Assembly (NCBI GenBank): GCA_030429345.1
Contig: JAUIFJ010000006.1
Coordinates: 1 to 64,000, forward strand
From: a bacterium
Lineage (GTDB): Bacteria; CAIWAD01
Reading direction: 5' to 3'
Length of the DNA stretch: 64,000 nt
Shown here: piece by piece, positions 15,295-24,003 of the stretch
How positions within the stretch are numbered: the stretch's first letter is position 1
Layout: each line of letters begins with the position of its first letter
Program-made: the position numbers and the translations under genes
Notes under the pieces: model-generated
Seen by the model: the letters and a program-made list of their open reading frames with translations, nothing else
Told to the model about the DNA's origin: nothing
The model's database searches: none

Positions 15295-16044
15295 CTATTC
15301 CCGGGGGAGCAAGACCAGTTCTTCCTCTCTTCCCACCAGCTCTGCAGCGCTGCCGTCCTTCAGCGCGATCTCGTAGTGTCCCGCGCTTCCCAGGATCACG
15401 GAAGCTTCCCCCTCCCGGCACTCGGCATAACAGCGGCGCAGGGGCATTTCCCTGTCGCCGTATACGAAGCGTCCGCCTGCGTGCCCGGCGTGTTCTTCGC
15501 GCAGGGCGCTGATGCAGTTGCCGAAATCGTCCACGAAGAGGATCCTTCCCTTAAGCGCCTCTCCCTCGCTCTCCGGCTCCAGCCGGTAGGGGCAACGGGC
15601 CTTCCCTTCTACACCGCCCGGATCCTCCCCCGCCAGCAGGCGCAGGGCCAGGGGCACGAAGTGGTCCCGGCCGTGAAAGGTGGCGCTGCCGGTTACCGGC
15701 GCCGACGGCAGAAGGCGAGAGCGCGCCTGTGGATCGAGGGCCAGCACATAGCTCAGCAGTCCGTTGTCCGGCGCCAGGAAGTCCTGGCCCAGGGCGCGCA
15801 GCCAGACCAGCGCCCGCTCGCTGCCCACTCCGGGATCGACGACGCAAAGATGCAGCCGACGCCGACGCGGCAGGCCCTGCACGAAGCTGTAGAGCAGCCA
15901 GGCTGCCGCCCGCAGATCCTGCGGCGGACAGTCATGGCTGATGTCCACCAGCGAGAGGGCGGGCCGCTCCTCCAGCAGGCGGGCCTTCATTTGCGCCACG
16001 TAGGACGAGCCCGGGCCGAAATCCGTCAACAGGCTGAGCAGCAT
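15295..16044 (-). CDS. SAM hydrolase / SAM hydroxide adenosyltransferase (DUF62 family)
   Basis: 249 residues. The family motifs are LLTDFGPGSSYVAQMKA at the N-terminus, VDISHDCPP, VVDPGVGSERALVWL and LAPDNGLLSYVL. The C-terminal beta domain has ILFVDDFGNCIS. Characterised members hydrolyse S-adenosylmethionine to adenosine and methionine; halogenase relatives (chlorinase/fluorinase) share the fold but have special loops that are not evident here. The role may be SAM homeostasis. It is about 100 bp upstream of the cystathionine-type gene on the same strand. Confidence 0.88.
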   Translation of the reverse strand: MLLSLLTDFGPGSSYVAQMKARLLEERPALSLVDISHDCPPQDLRAAAWLLYSFVQGLPRRRRLHLCVVDPGVGSERALVWLRALGQDFLAPDNGLLSYVLALDPQARSRLLPSAPVTGSATFHGRDHFVPLALRLLAGEDPGGVEGKARCPYRLEPESEGEALKGRILFVDDFGNCISALREEHAGHAGGRFVYGDREMPLRRCYAECREGEASVILGSAGHYEIALKDGSAAELVGREEELVLLPRE

Positions 16045-16078
16045 GAAGCCTCCTTGGCCAACTAGGGATTCCGCGCTT

Positions 16079-16579
16079 TCAGGATTCTTGATGTGGATCC
16101 AGTTCCAGGCGCCAGTAGATCACGCCCTCCAGCGGATTGTCGTAGTAGGGCGGAATCCGCCGGAAACCCAGGGAGTCGTAGAGCGCCATGGCCTCCACAA
16201 GCCGCTCCAGGGTATCCAGCAGCATGGCGGCGTAGCCGGCCCTCCGCGCCTCGGCGATCACCGCTTCGGCCAGCAGGCGCCCGATCCCCCGCCCTCTGCC
16301 GGCGGGCCGGACATAGAGCCGCTTCATCTCGCAGCAGTTCTTTGCCGGATCGCCGAAGGAACGCAGGGCCACGCAGCCCAGGGTCGCCTCATCTTCACAG
16401 GCCAGCAGAATGCAGCCCCCGGGCTCCGCGTACTTGCCGGGCAATCGGCGCAGGTCGGCCTCGAAGTCCTGGAAATGCAGATCCTCGCCCAGCCAGCGGC
16501 CGTATTCGAGAAAGAGCTCGCGCGCAAGCTGCAACTCTTGCTCGCTCCGGGCGGGTTGGATCAAGATCGCGGACTTCAT
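16079..16579 (-). CDS. GNAT-family N-acetyltransferase
   Basis: 166 residues from ATG 16579, overlapping the preceding stop (ATGA). The GNAT acetyl-CoA loop is in EMKRLYVRPAGRGRGIGRLL (R-G-R-G-I-G), followed by LLDTLERLVEAMALYDSLGF, the usual C-terminal motif of putative carnitine- or amino-acid-type acetyltransferases. The substrate is unknown. It ends the LPS-gene cluster that begins with the lipid A acyltransferase. Confidence 0.85.
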   Translation of the reverse strand: MKSAILIQPARSEQELQLARELFLEYGRWLGEDLHFQDFEADLRRLPGKYAEPGGCILLACEDEATLGCVALRSFGDPAKNCCEMKRLYVRPAGRGRGIGRLLAEAVIAEARRAGYAAMLLDTLERLVEAMALYDSLGFRRIPPYYDNPLEGVIYWRLELDPHQES

Positions 16580-17574
16580 CGGCTCTCCTCCAGGAAGGCC
16601 AGCACTTCCTGGAGTACCGCTTCGGGATCGATACCCTTCATGCAGGCCAGGGTGCCCAAGGGACAGCTGCGATGGCCGTGCCTGCCGCAAGGGCGACAGT
16701 CCAGCTCGATCTCGAAGACCCGGTCCCGAGGACGCTGCGGCCCGAAACCGAAGGAAAGCACCGTCGAGCCGAAGAAGGCCCAGGTGGGACAGCCGGCGGC
16801 CTGGGCCAGGTGCAGGGGCGCGCTGTCGTTGACCAGGGCCAGCGAGCACTGCCGAAGCAGTTCGCAGGACTCGCGCAGCCCCAACTCGCCGGCCAGGTTG
16901 TGCGCTCCGGGAAGATCCCGGCAGACGCTTTCGCAGAGTTCCCGGTCCCCTTCGGCGCCCAGCACGACCAGCGGATGCCCGGCGCGGACCAGGCCGCAGG
17001 CCAGCTGCCGAAAGGACTCCGCCGGCCACTGCTTGGTCGCCCAGACCGAGGCCGGCGCCAGGGCGACGGGACGTTCCAGGCCGCGCTTCTCGAGCAGTCC
17101 GGCAACGCGTGCCGCCTCGCGGGGGGCCGTATACAGGGAGGGCAGGGCCGGACCTTCAAGGTCGGCGAGGGCGCGCAGGCGGACCGTCTCGTGGCGTGTG
17201 CGATCGTCGGGGCGCAGCTCCGTATACAGGAAGGAACCCGTCGCCCCGCGGTAGCCGACGCGCTCGCCGGCCCCGGAAAGGCGAGCCAGCAGCGCGCTGC
17301 GCAGGCTGCGGTGGGCGCTGACCAGCTTGTGCGGTCGCCAGGCGCGCAGGCCGGCGCCCAGGCGCCACAGGGCAGGCAGGCCGCGATCCTTCCCCTTTTT
17401 GTCATACACGAACACCCGTTCCAGGCGGGGATCGTCGCGGTAGAGGGCCGCCCCCGGCGGCGTGGTCAGCAGGGCCAGCCGCGCGCCCGGGTGCTGTTCC
17501 GCCAGCGCGTCCAGCAGCACGGAAAGCAGCACCAGGTCGCCGATGAAGGCCGTATGGATCACGGCGATCCTCAC
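16576..17574 (-). CDS. ADP-heptose:LPS heptosyltransferase family (GT9)
   Basis: 332 residues from GTG 17574, whose GTGA overlaps the upstream stop. The start IAVIHTAFIGDLVLLSVLLDA is the glycosyltransferase family 9 nucleotide-binding region. VALAPASVWATKQWP and LVNDSAPLHLAQAAGCPTWA are the conserved donor-site loops. DCRPCGRHGHRSCPLG is a Cys-rich insertion also seen in many WaaF-like proteins. It adds heptose to the LPS inner core on the cytoplasmic side of the inner membrane. An in-frame ATG 42 nt upstream lies within the previous gene and is less likely. Confidence 0.88.
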   Translation of the reverse strand: MRIAVIHTAFIGDLVLLSVLLDALAEQHPGARLALLTTPPGAALYRDDPRLERVFVYDKKGKDRGLPALWRLGAGLRAWRPHKLVSAHRSLRSALLARLSGAGERVGYRGATGSFLYTELRPDDRTRHETVRLRALADLEGPALPSLYTAPREAARVAGLLEKRGLERPVALAPASVWATKQWPAESFRQLACGLVRAGHPLVVLGAEGDRELCESVCRDLPGAHNLAGELGLRESCELLRQCSLALVNDSAPLHLAQAAGCPTWAFFGSTVLSFGFGPQRPRDRVFEIELDCRPCGRHGHRSCPLGTLACMKGIDPEAVLQEVLAFLEESR

Positions 17575-18440
17575 GGCGCGGGGGTCGTCTTCCAGCGCTT
17601 GTGCATCCAGAACCACTGCTCGGGCAGGCGGCGGACCTCTTCTGCCATCAGGTCCGTGAAACGCTGGGTCAGGGCGAGCACGTTCTCTTCGCTGGCCTCC
17701 CAGTCGGGATCCACCGGGATCTCGCGGAAATCGATCTCGTGGTTCCCGTCGGGCAGGCGGCGATCGTGGACGAACATCACCGGGGCCTTGAGGCGCAGGG
17801 CGTATACGGCGGCCCCCGTCGGCGTCGAGGCCGGGTGGCCGAGGAAGTCGACGAAGACTCCCCGGCTGCGCGCGTCCTGGTCGGAGAGGAAGGCCAGCAG
17901 GCGGTTGCGCTTCAGTTCGCGCAGCACCTTACGGCCGGCCTCGCGGGTGTAGATCACGTCCACGCCGGCGCTCTTCCGGCTGGCGTTGATCAGCTCGTCC
18001 AGGAAAGGGTCGTTGATGCGCTTGACGATGTAGGACAAGGGGTAGCCCGCGAGGCAGGTCGCGGCGCCCATCATCTCCCAGCTGCCGAAGTGGCCGCCGA
18101 CGCAGATCAGGCCCTTGCCGCGCTCCAGCAGGCGGCCGGGAAGCTCGCGGTCCAGGAAGCGCACGTGCTGCTCGACGAAAGGGCGGTCCACGTTGGGCAG
18201 CCAGAGCAGTTCCAGGCCCGTCAGCACGAAATGGCGACGGCAGGCGCGGATCACGGAGCGGCGCCAGGCGGCGTCCTTTTCAGGGAAAACGCGGCGCAGG
18301 TTGGCCTGCATCACCGCGCCGCGCAGGGGCAGCAGGAAATGCCAGATCCAGCCGATCACGCCACCCGCGCGCAACAGGCCCTTCCAGGACAGCCGGCGCA
18401 GGCCGGACACGGCCAGGCGGATCAGCCGCTCGCGCATCAT
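17571..18440 (-). CDS. Lipid A biosynthesis lauroyl/myristoyl acyltransferase (LpxL/HtrB family)
   Basis: 289 residues from ATG 18440 (Shine-Dalgarno GAGGAGAA; ATG 18437 follows immediately). The acyltransferase H-x4-E motif is GGHFGSWEMMG, preceded by an N-terminal hydrophobic segment that anchors it to the inner membrane. LSDQDARSRGVFVDFLG and PTGAAVYALRLKAPVM are family blocks, and the C-terminus EQWFWMHKRWK is conserved. It transfers a secondary acyl chain to Kdo-lipid A. It overlaps genes on both sides, so its expression is coupled to the cyclase upstream and the heptosyltransferase downstream. Confidence 0.9.
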   Translation of the reverse strand: MMRERLIRLAVSGLRRLSWKGLLRAGGVIGWIWHFLLPLRGAVMQANLRRVFPEKDAAWRRSVIRACRRHFVLTGLELLWLPNVDRPFVEQHVRFLDRELPGRLLERGKGLICVGGHFGSWEMMGAATCLAGYPLSYIVKRINDPFLDELINASRKSAGVDVIYTREAGRKVLRELKRNRLLAFLSDQDARSRGVFVDFLGHPASTPTGAAVYALRLKAPVMFVHDRRLPDGNHEIDFREIPVDPDWEASEENVLALTQRFTDLMAEEVRRLPEQWFWMHKRWKTTPAP

Positions 18441-20596
18441 TTCTCCTCGAAGGCCGTCACACCGTCCCAGTCCACGGCGGGCGGATCGACCTTCCAGCGC
18501 TCGCAGCGGGAAAGCATTTCGCGCGAGGGGCCGTCGTCCGCGTGGGCGGCGAGCAGTCCGCGGAAGTGCCCGGCGGCCTCCTCGAAGCGGCGCTCGGCCA
18601 TCAGGCGGCGGCCTTCGCCGTATTCGGCGCACAGGGTTGCCGCATCGGCGGCCCGCGGGCTCTGGCGGTCGCAGATCACCTCGTATACGAAGACGCCCTC
18701 TTCCTTGCCCTTGACCCGGATGCAGTCCAGCTCGCGTCCGACAAAGTGCTCCCTGACCTGTTCCCAGGTGGCCCCGGAGACCATGACCAGGGTGCCGTAG
18801 AACTTGTTGGCGCCTTCCAGCCGGGCCGCCAGGTTCATGTTGTCGCCGATCGCCGTATACTGCTGGACCTCGTCGCTGCCGAAATTGCCCACGGCCATCG
18901 GTCCGGAATTGAGACCGATGCGGGCCTTGATGACAGGGAAGCCGGCGGCCGTCCAGCCGGGCTGCAGTTCCAGGATGACCTCCTGCATGCGCACGGCGGT
19001 TTTCACGGCGGCCAGCGCGTGATCCTCCATCGGCAGCGGCGCTCCGAACTCGGCGACGATCGCATCGCCGATGTACTTGTCCAGGATGCCTCCGTGTTCG
19101 AAAACCAGGTGCGTCATGGCGCTCAGGTACTCGTTCAGCAGCTGCTGCAGCTGTTCCGGGCTGAGGCCTTCCGAGATGGTGGTAAAGGAGGCGATGTCCG
19201 AGAAGAGCGCCGTGATCACCCGCTCCTCCCCGCCGAGGGTCGCGGCGTCGGGATTCTTCAACACCTCGTTGACCACGGCCTTCGAGACATAGCGCGAGAA
19301 GATGTTGCGCACCTCCTGGCGCTCGCGGCGGGCGCGCAGGAACTGCTGCAACACGCCGCTGACCCAGGCCGCGGCGGCGCCGATCAGGGGCGCGAGCATC
19401 GGAAGCCAGATTGTGTGCTCGCTGAAGCTCCACAGGCAAAGCCAGTACCAGCCGAAGAGCAGGCCGCCCGTCAGCAGGGCCGCCGGCAGCGGCCCCAGGG
19501 TGAGCACGATCAGCGTGCCGGCCAGGCTCATGCCGAGCACAAGCAGCAGTTCCCGGGGCCAGCTCAGCTCGTAAATGTAGCGCTCGTCCAGCATGGTCTG
19601 CACGGCGTGGGCATGTGTCTCGACCCCGGGCATTTCCATGGTCGTGCCGTCGGCGCCCTGCCAGGGAATGCCCTTGTTGTCGTGGAGGTCGTCGGCGCTG
19701 TGACCCACAAGCACGATCTTGTCGCGGAAGGGGTGCGGATCCTCCTCCCCGAAGAGCATGGAGTACATTTCCAGGTCCTTCATCAGCTCCATGTAGTCCG
19801 AATCCAGGTCCGGATCGGGCAGGTCGAAATCGGCGTCGTCCAGGATGCTGGAAAAAGAGTAGCGCGGGTAGGTTCCCGTCGGTCCGCGGTAGTGGGTGCG
19901 CATGATGTTCGAGAGTCCCCGCACAAGGGGCACGCTGCGCCGGCCGATGTGCAGCGTGTCACTCGTCGGGATCTCGAGGCGCTCGACGCCCTCCAGTTCC
20001 ATGATCAGCTTCGTGCCGATGGTCGGCAGCAGCTCGCCGCGATAGGGCTGGAAGAGGTGGTAGCGGCGGTTGATCCGGTCGCCGTCGATGATGTCGTCGA
20101 CCAGCCCCCAGGGGGTCCCCGTATCATGGAAGCGCTTGAGGGGCGGATCGAGTCTCACATAGCTCGAGCCGTCGGGCAGCCTCTCCTGCGCCAGCTCCCC
20201 GCTGAGAATCACCGTGCGCCCCTCGTCGACGGCGCGTTGCAGGGCCTCCTGCAGCAGGCGGTCCCCCAGGGAATCGGAGCTGGTGGTGAACATGATGTCG
20301 AAGACCACCGCCCGCGCGCCGGCGTCGAGCAGGTTCTGCAGCATGCGGGCGTGCCAGGCGCGGCTGAAAGGCCAGATCGCGTCCAGGTCGGTGTAGCTGC
20401 GGTTGTCGACCTCGACCACGACCAGGGGACTGTGTGATACATCCACCGGCCCGCGCTCGCGGAAGCGCAGGTCGAGGGTGCGCAGTTCCAGGCCCAGCAG
20501 CTGCGAATCGGCCAGCAGGAAGAGCAGGGAGACCGTCAGGCCGCCCGCCAGCACCAGCCCGGCCGCGAGAAGGGAGCGCCCGTGTCCTCTCAGCAT
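18437..20596 (-). CDS. CHASE2-domain class III adenylate cyclase
   Basis: 719 residues. TM1 (~9-30) leads to an extracytoplasmic CHASE2 sensor (~35-340, with VVFDIMFTTSSDSLGDRLL and FRDKIVLVGHSADDLHDNKG). Three transmembrane helices (~350-425) precede a class III cyclase domain (~460-640). Metal-binding aspartates are in LFSDIASFTTISEGLS and DKYIGDAIVAEFG. The Lys in the latter and the Asp in AIGDNMNLAARLEG are the adenine-specifying pair, so cAMP rather than cGMP is expected. A C-terminal TPR-like tail follows. Its TGA overlaps the lpxL start (ATGATG). Confidence 0.9.
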   Translation of the reverse strand: MLRGHGRSLLAAGLVLAGGLTVSLLFLLADSQLLGLELRTLDLRFRERGPVDVSHSPLVVVEVDNRSYTDLDAIWPFSRAWHARMLQNLLDAGARAVVFDIMFTTSSDSLGDRLLQEALQRAVDEGRTVILSGELAQERLPDGSSYVRLDPPLKRFHDTGTPWGLVDDIIDGDRINRRYHLFQPYRGELLPTIGTKLIMELEGVERLEIPTSDTLHIGRRSVPLVRGLSNIMRTHYRGPTGTYPRYSFSSILDDADFDLPDPDLDSDYMELMKDLEMYSMLFGEEDPHPFRDKIVLVGHSADDLHDNKGIPWQGADGTTMEMPGVETHAHAVQTMLDERYIYELSWPRELLLVLGMSLAGTLIVLTLGPLPAALLTGGLLFGWYWLCLWSFSEHTIWLPMLAPLIGAAAAWVSGVLQQFLRARRERQEVRNIFSRYVSKAVVNEVLKNPDAATLGGEERVITALFSDIASFTTISEGLSPEQLQQLLNEYLSAMTHLVFEHGGILDKYIGDAIVAEFGAPLPMEDHALAAVKTAVRMQEVILELQPGWTAAGFPVIKARIGLNSGPMAVGNFGSDEVQQYTAIGDNMNLAARLEGANKFYGTLVMVSGATWEQVREHFVGRELDCIRVKGKEEGVFVYEVICDRQSPRAADAATLCAEYGEGRRLMAERRFEEAAGHFRGLLAAHADDGPSREMLSRCERWKVDPPAVDWDGVTAFEEK

Positions 20597-20600
20597 GGGA

Positions 20601-21986
20601 TCAGGCCTGGCGGTCGATGATCGGGATCAGGTCCGGATCCGTCTGGCGGTACTCGTTGAGCTTGTTTCGCAGGGTGCGGATCGAGATGCCCAGCGAGTCC
20701 GCCGAGCGCGTGCGGTTGTTCTCGTAGCGCTTGAGCGTGGAAAGGATCAGCCGCTTCTCCATTTCGTGGATCGTGATCTCTCCCATGTCCAGGTCCAGCT
20801 CTCCCGGGCTCTCGACCAGGGCGTCCATGGGGGCGAAGGAGGCGGCGTCGAGCACGTTCTTCGTCGCCATCACCACGGCGCGCTCGATGGTGTTCTCCAG
20901 TTCGCGCACATTGCCCTCCCAGGACTGTGAGACAAGCCAGCGCATGCCCTCTTCCCCGATGCCCAGCACGCTGACGCCCAGCTTCTCGCTGTACTTCTTG
21001 AGGAAGTGCTCGGCGAGCAGCGGAATGTCGTCCCGCCTCTCGCGCAAAGGCGGCAGCAGGACAGGGATCACATTGAGCCGGAAGAAGAGGTCCTTGCGGA
21101 ACCCGCCCTGCTGGACCTCCTTCTGCAGGTCGCGGTTGGTGCTCGAGATGATGCGCACGTCCACCGGGATCACTTCGTTGGAGCCGACACGCTGCACCTC
21201 GCCTTCCTGGAGCACGCGCAGCAGCTTGGCCTGCAGGGACAGCGGCATCTCGCTGATCTCGTCCAGGAAGAGCGTGCCGCCGTCGGCCTCCTCGAAAATG
21301 CCCTTGCGGTCCGTGTTGGCCCCGGTGAAGGAGCCCTTGATGTGCCCGAAGAGCTCGCTTTCCAGCAGCTGGTCCGGAATGGCGGCGCAGTTCTTTGCCA
21401 GGAAGGTCTTGTCGGCGCGATTGCTGTGGCGGTGCACGGCCCGTGCGACAAGCTCCTTGCCCGTGCCGTTCTCGCCCTGGATCAGCACGCTGGAATCGCT
21501 GCGCGCCACCGTGCGCAGCATGTCGAAGATCTGCTTCATGCGCGCGTTGCGGCCGATGATGCTGCCGAAGTGGTCGCTCTCCTCCAGCTGCGTGCGCAGG
21601 AAGCGCGTCTCGCTGAGCAGGCGCCGGTGCTCGAAGGCCTTGCGCAGGCGGTGATCCACTTCCTGGGCCGTGAAGGGTTTCTGGATGTAGTCGAAGGCGC
21701 CGAGCTTCATCGCCTTGATGGCGTCGTCCACGCTGGCGTGCGCGGTCATCACCATGGCCAGGCGGTCCTCTTCCTGCCCGCGGAGCACCTCGAGGAACTG
21801 CAGCCCGTCCATGTCTTCCATGCAGACGTCGGTCAGCACCAGGTCCACGGTCTCTTCCTTGAGACGGGCCAGGGCGGCCTTGCCGCCCGGGGCGGTCAGC
21901 ACTCGATAGCCCATTTCACTCAGGCCGGCCTCGAGCATCTCGGTGATCAGGGCTTCGTCGTCTACGACCAGGATCGTCTTTTTCAT
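20601..21986 (-). CDS. NtrC-family sigma-54-dependent response regulator
   Basis: 461 residues. The receiver (1-120) has phospho-acceptor Asp53 in VLTDVCMEDMDG. The AAA+ domain (~140-370) shows Walker A GENGTGKELVARAV, GTLFLDEISEMP (Walker B) and the sigma-54 contact loop as GSFTGANTD, a GSFTGA variant of the usual GAFTGA. The Fis-type HTH is at 415-455 (RSADSLGISIRTLRNKLNEY). It activates sigma-54 promoters when phosphorylated, presumably by the kinase whose gene overlaps its start (ATGA at 21983-21986). Confidence 0.93.
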   Translation of the reverse strand: MKKTILVVDDEALITEMLEAGLSEMGYRVLTAPGGKAALARLKEETVDLVLTDVCMEDMDGLQFLEVLRGQEEDRLAMVMTAHASVDDAIKAMKLGAFDYIQKPFTAQEVDHRLRKAFEHRRLLSETRFLRTQLEESDHFGSIIGRNARMKQIFDMLRTVARSDSSVLIQGENGTGKELVARAVHRHSNRADKTFLAKNCAAIPDQLLESELFGHIKGSFTGANTDRKGIFEEADGGTLFLDEISEMPLSLQAKLLRVLQEGEVQRVGSNEVIPVDVRIISSTNRDLQKEVQQGGFRKDLFFRLNVIPVLLPPLRERRDDIPLLAEHFLKKYSEKLGVSVLGIGEEGMRWLVSQSWEGNVRELENTIERAVVMATKNVLDAASFAPMDALVESPGELDLDMGEITIHEMEKRLILSTLKRYENNRTRSADSLGISIRTLRNKLNEYRQTDPDLIPIIDRQA

Positions 21987-23221
21987 GTGGATTCCGATCT
22001 GTGTTCCATGCCGCGCGGAGCGCGTGATTCAGCCTCTCGGACACGGGGCAGTGTAATGCGGAAGTGCGCTCCCTTCCCGGAGTCGAGCAGCTCCACCGAC
22101 CCGGCGTGCAGCTCGACGTTCTTGCGGACAATGGCGAGGCCGAGGCCCGTGCCCTTGGCCCGCGTGGTGAAGAAGGGATTGAAGAGCTTGCGGCGGTGGT
22201 GCTCGGGAATGCCGGGCCCCGTATCACGGACATCGATCGTGATGCGCCCGGCCGAGGCCGCCAGGTCCAGTGCGAGTACGCGCGGCCCCTCTTCGAGGGA
22301 CTGCATGGCCTGGACCGCGTTCTTGCAGAGATTGAGGAAGGTCTGCCGCAGCAGCTCGGGGTCCATGCGCGTGAGCAGCGCCTCTTCGCCAAGCTCTCCG
22401 CGCAGTTCGCAGGGAACCTCCATGGTGTCCATTTCCACCTGCAGGAAGCTCAGCACCTCCTCGAGCACGGCGCGCAGGTCGGCCTGGCGGAAGGTCGGCT
22501 CGACCTTGCGCGTGTAGGCCAGCAGGTTGGTGGCGATCTTGTTCAGGCCGTCCACGCCCTCGATGATCTTGTTGACGTAGTGCCGTTCCTTCGTGCCGTT
22601 CTCGAGCCGGTTCTGCAGCAGGGCGGCGAATCCGCCGATGCCGCCCAGCGGGTTGCGCAGTTCGTGTGCGACACTGGCCGCCATTTCCCCCAGCGCGGCC
22701 AGGGTGCGGACCTGGGCCATGTGCTCTTCCATGCGGTGCACGCTGGTCAGGTCGTCGAGGATCAGCAGGGCGCCGATGGCCTCCCCCGCATCGTCGCCGA
22801 CCAGACGGCAGCGCAGGCGGAAGATGCGCTCCTCCTCGGCCTCCTGCAGGCGGAACTGGTCCTGCTCGATGACCCGGTTCTCGCGGATCACCTCCTCGAG
22901 CACTTCGGCCAGGGCCCTGGGCAGGCTGTCGTGTGCCACGGCGGGCAGGTCCGGCAGCTGCAGCAGGCTGCAGGCCGCCGGATTGGCTTCCGTGATCCGG
23001 CCGTCCAGCCCCGCCATCAGCACGGCGCTGGCCATGTTGTCCAGGATCTGCTGCTGCATGTTGCGTTCGCGCTCCTTCTCGAGCAGGTTGCGCGCCAGCA
23101 GGCGGTTCTTGCGCTCCAGCTCGCCGTTGAGCTCGTCCAGCCGCTCCTGCAGCAGCTCGCGCGTCAGCAGCAGTTCGCGCACGGCTTCGGGACCGGATTC
23201 CGGTGGGGGAAGAGGCGTCAT
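21983..23221 (-). CDS. Soluble PAS sensor histidine kinase (NtrB/AtoS-like)
   Basis: 412 residues without transmembrane segments. A coiled-coil N-terminus (~15-60) is followed by a PAS domain (~62-170), HisKA with SVAHELRNPLGGIGGFAALL and HATPase with LRQTFLNLCKNAVQAMQ (N box), DTGPGIP (G1) and GTGLGLAIVRKNVELH (G2). It is the likely partner of the downstream sigma-54 activator, as in NtrB-NtrC or FlrB-FlrC pairs. The signal is unknown. The gene starts within the stop of a second response regulator (ATGA), making a three-gene signalling unit. Confidence 0.92.
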   Translation of the reverse strand: MTPLPPPESGPEAVRELLLTRELLQERLDELNGELERKNRLLARNLLEKERERNMQQQILDNMASAVLMAGLDGRITEANPAACSLLQLPDLPAVAHDSLPRALAEVLEEVIRENRVIEQDQFRLQEAEEERIFRLRCRLVGDDAGEAIGALLILDDLTSVHRMEEHMAQVRTLAALGEMAASVAHELRNPLGGIGGFAALLQNRLENGTKERHYVNKIIEGVDGLNKIATNLLAYTRKVEPTFRQADLRAVLEEVLSFLQVEMDTMEVPCELRGELGEEALLTRMDPELLRQTFLNLCKNAVQAMQSLEEGPRVLALDLAASAGRITIDVRDTGPGIPEHHRRKLFNPFFTTRAKGTGLGLAIVRKNVELHAGSVELLDSGKGAHFRITLPRVREAESRAPRGMEHRSEST

Positions 23222-23658
23222 TCGTTCCTGCCGCCTTTCAATCGCTGCTCGAGTTCGCGAATCCGCTCCTTCAGGTTGTCGACCTCGCTGCGCAGGGTGC
23301 GCTCCTTGTGTCCGCGCTCGAGCATCTCGATCACGTCGGTGGCGCGGAAGGGCTTGACCAGGTAGTTCGTCGCGCCCAGTTGCAAGGCCTCCAGGCAGGT
23401 CTCCAGGGAGGGGAACCCGGTGATGACGATCGTCACCAGCAGCGGGTACTCCGCGCAGAGGCGCTGGATGTGATCCATTCCCTGGATGCCGGGAAGGTGG
23501 ATGTCGCAGAGCACGGCATGGAAACCGCCCTCCTCTTCCAGCAGGCGGAAGGCCTCATCGACCTTGTCCGTGGCGCGGCAGGCGTGGCCGGTGTGCTCCA
23601 GGGTCTCGACGAGCACCTGCTGGCTCAGGGGATCGTCCTCGAGGATCAGGACTTTCAT
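23218..23658 (-). CDS. Single-domain response regulator with coiled-coil tail
   Basis: 146 residues. The receiver has acidic pocket ILEDD (residues 5-9), phospho-acceptor Asp52 in VLCDIHLPG, a Thr in VITGF and the Lys in NYLVKPF. A Glu/Arg-rich coiled coil (~118-142) replaces an output domain. It could dock on the downstream kinase or act as a phosphate sink. The Shine-Dalgarno is GAGGAAGCC. No DNA-binding domain is present. Confidence 0.9.
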   Translation of the reverse strand: MKVLILEDDPLSQQVLVETLEHTGHACRATDKVDEAFRLLEEEGGFHAVLCDIHLPGIQGMDHIQRLCAEYPLLVTIVITGFPSLETCLEALQLGATNYLVKPFRATDVIEMLERGHKERTLRSEVDNLKERIRELEQRLKGGRNE

Positions 23659-23667
23659 GGCTTCCTC

Positions 23668-23940
23668 TCAGGAGTCCTCGGACTCCGGCTCTTGTTCCTC
23701 GAACATGTCCTTGTAGTACTCGCGCAGCTCCGGGATCGGCTCGACATAGTCCTTCCAGGCCTTCATCGCGCCCTCCTGGTCCACGCACTTGTGGCACAGG
23801 ATGATGGTGTTGTCCTGGCCGACGCCGGACCATCCGCGGCCATAGCAGAGCTTGCAGCTGCGGCGCTTGCGGTTCTCGCCGGCAATGCCCTTGGCCGCTT
23901 CCAGGTGTTCGTCCGCCAGGCGGAACTCGTCTTGGCTCAT
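23668..23940 (-). CDS. Small zinc-ribbon protein
   Basis: 90 residues from ATG 23940 (CAGGAAGAGAG before it). Two CxxC knuckles, CKLCYGRGW and ILCHKC, are 16 residues apart and would bind one zinc. The N-terminus is a charged helix and the C-terminus is very acidic. No family could be named. It lies just upstream of the response-regulator gene on the same strand, 9 bp away, so it probably belongs to that operon. Confidence 0.65.
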   Translation of the reverse strand: MSQDEFRLADEHLEAAKGIAGENRKRRSCKLCYGRGWSGVGQDNTIILCHKCVDQEGAMKAWKDYVEPIPELREYYKDMFEEQEPESEDS

Positions 23941-24003
23941 CTCTCTTCCTGTGAATTGTCCTGCAGTCACACGGAATCGCGGTCGATCCCGGTGGGGATG
24001 CGC

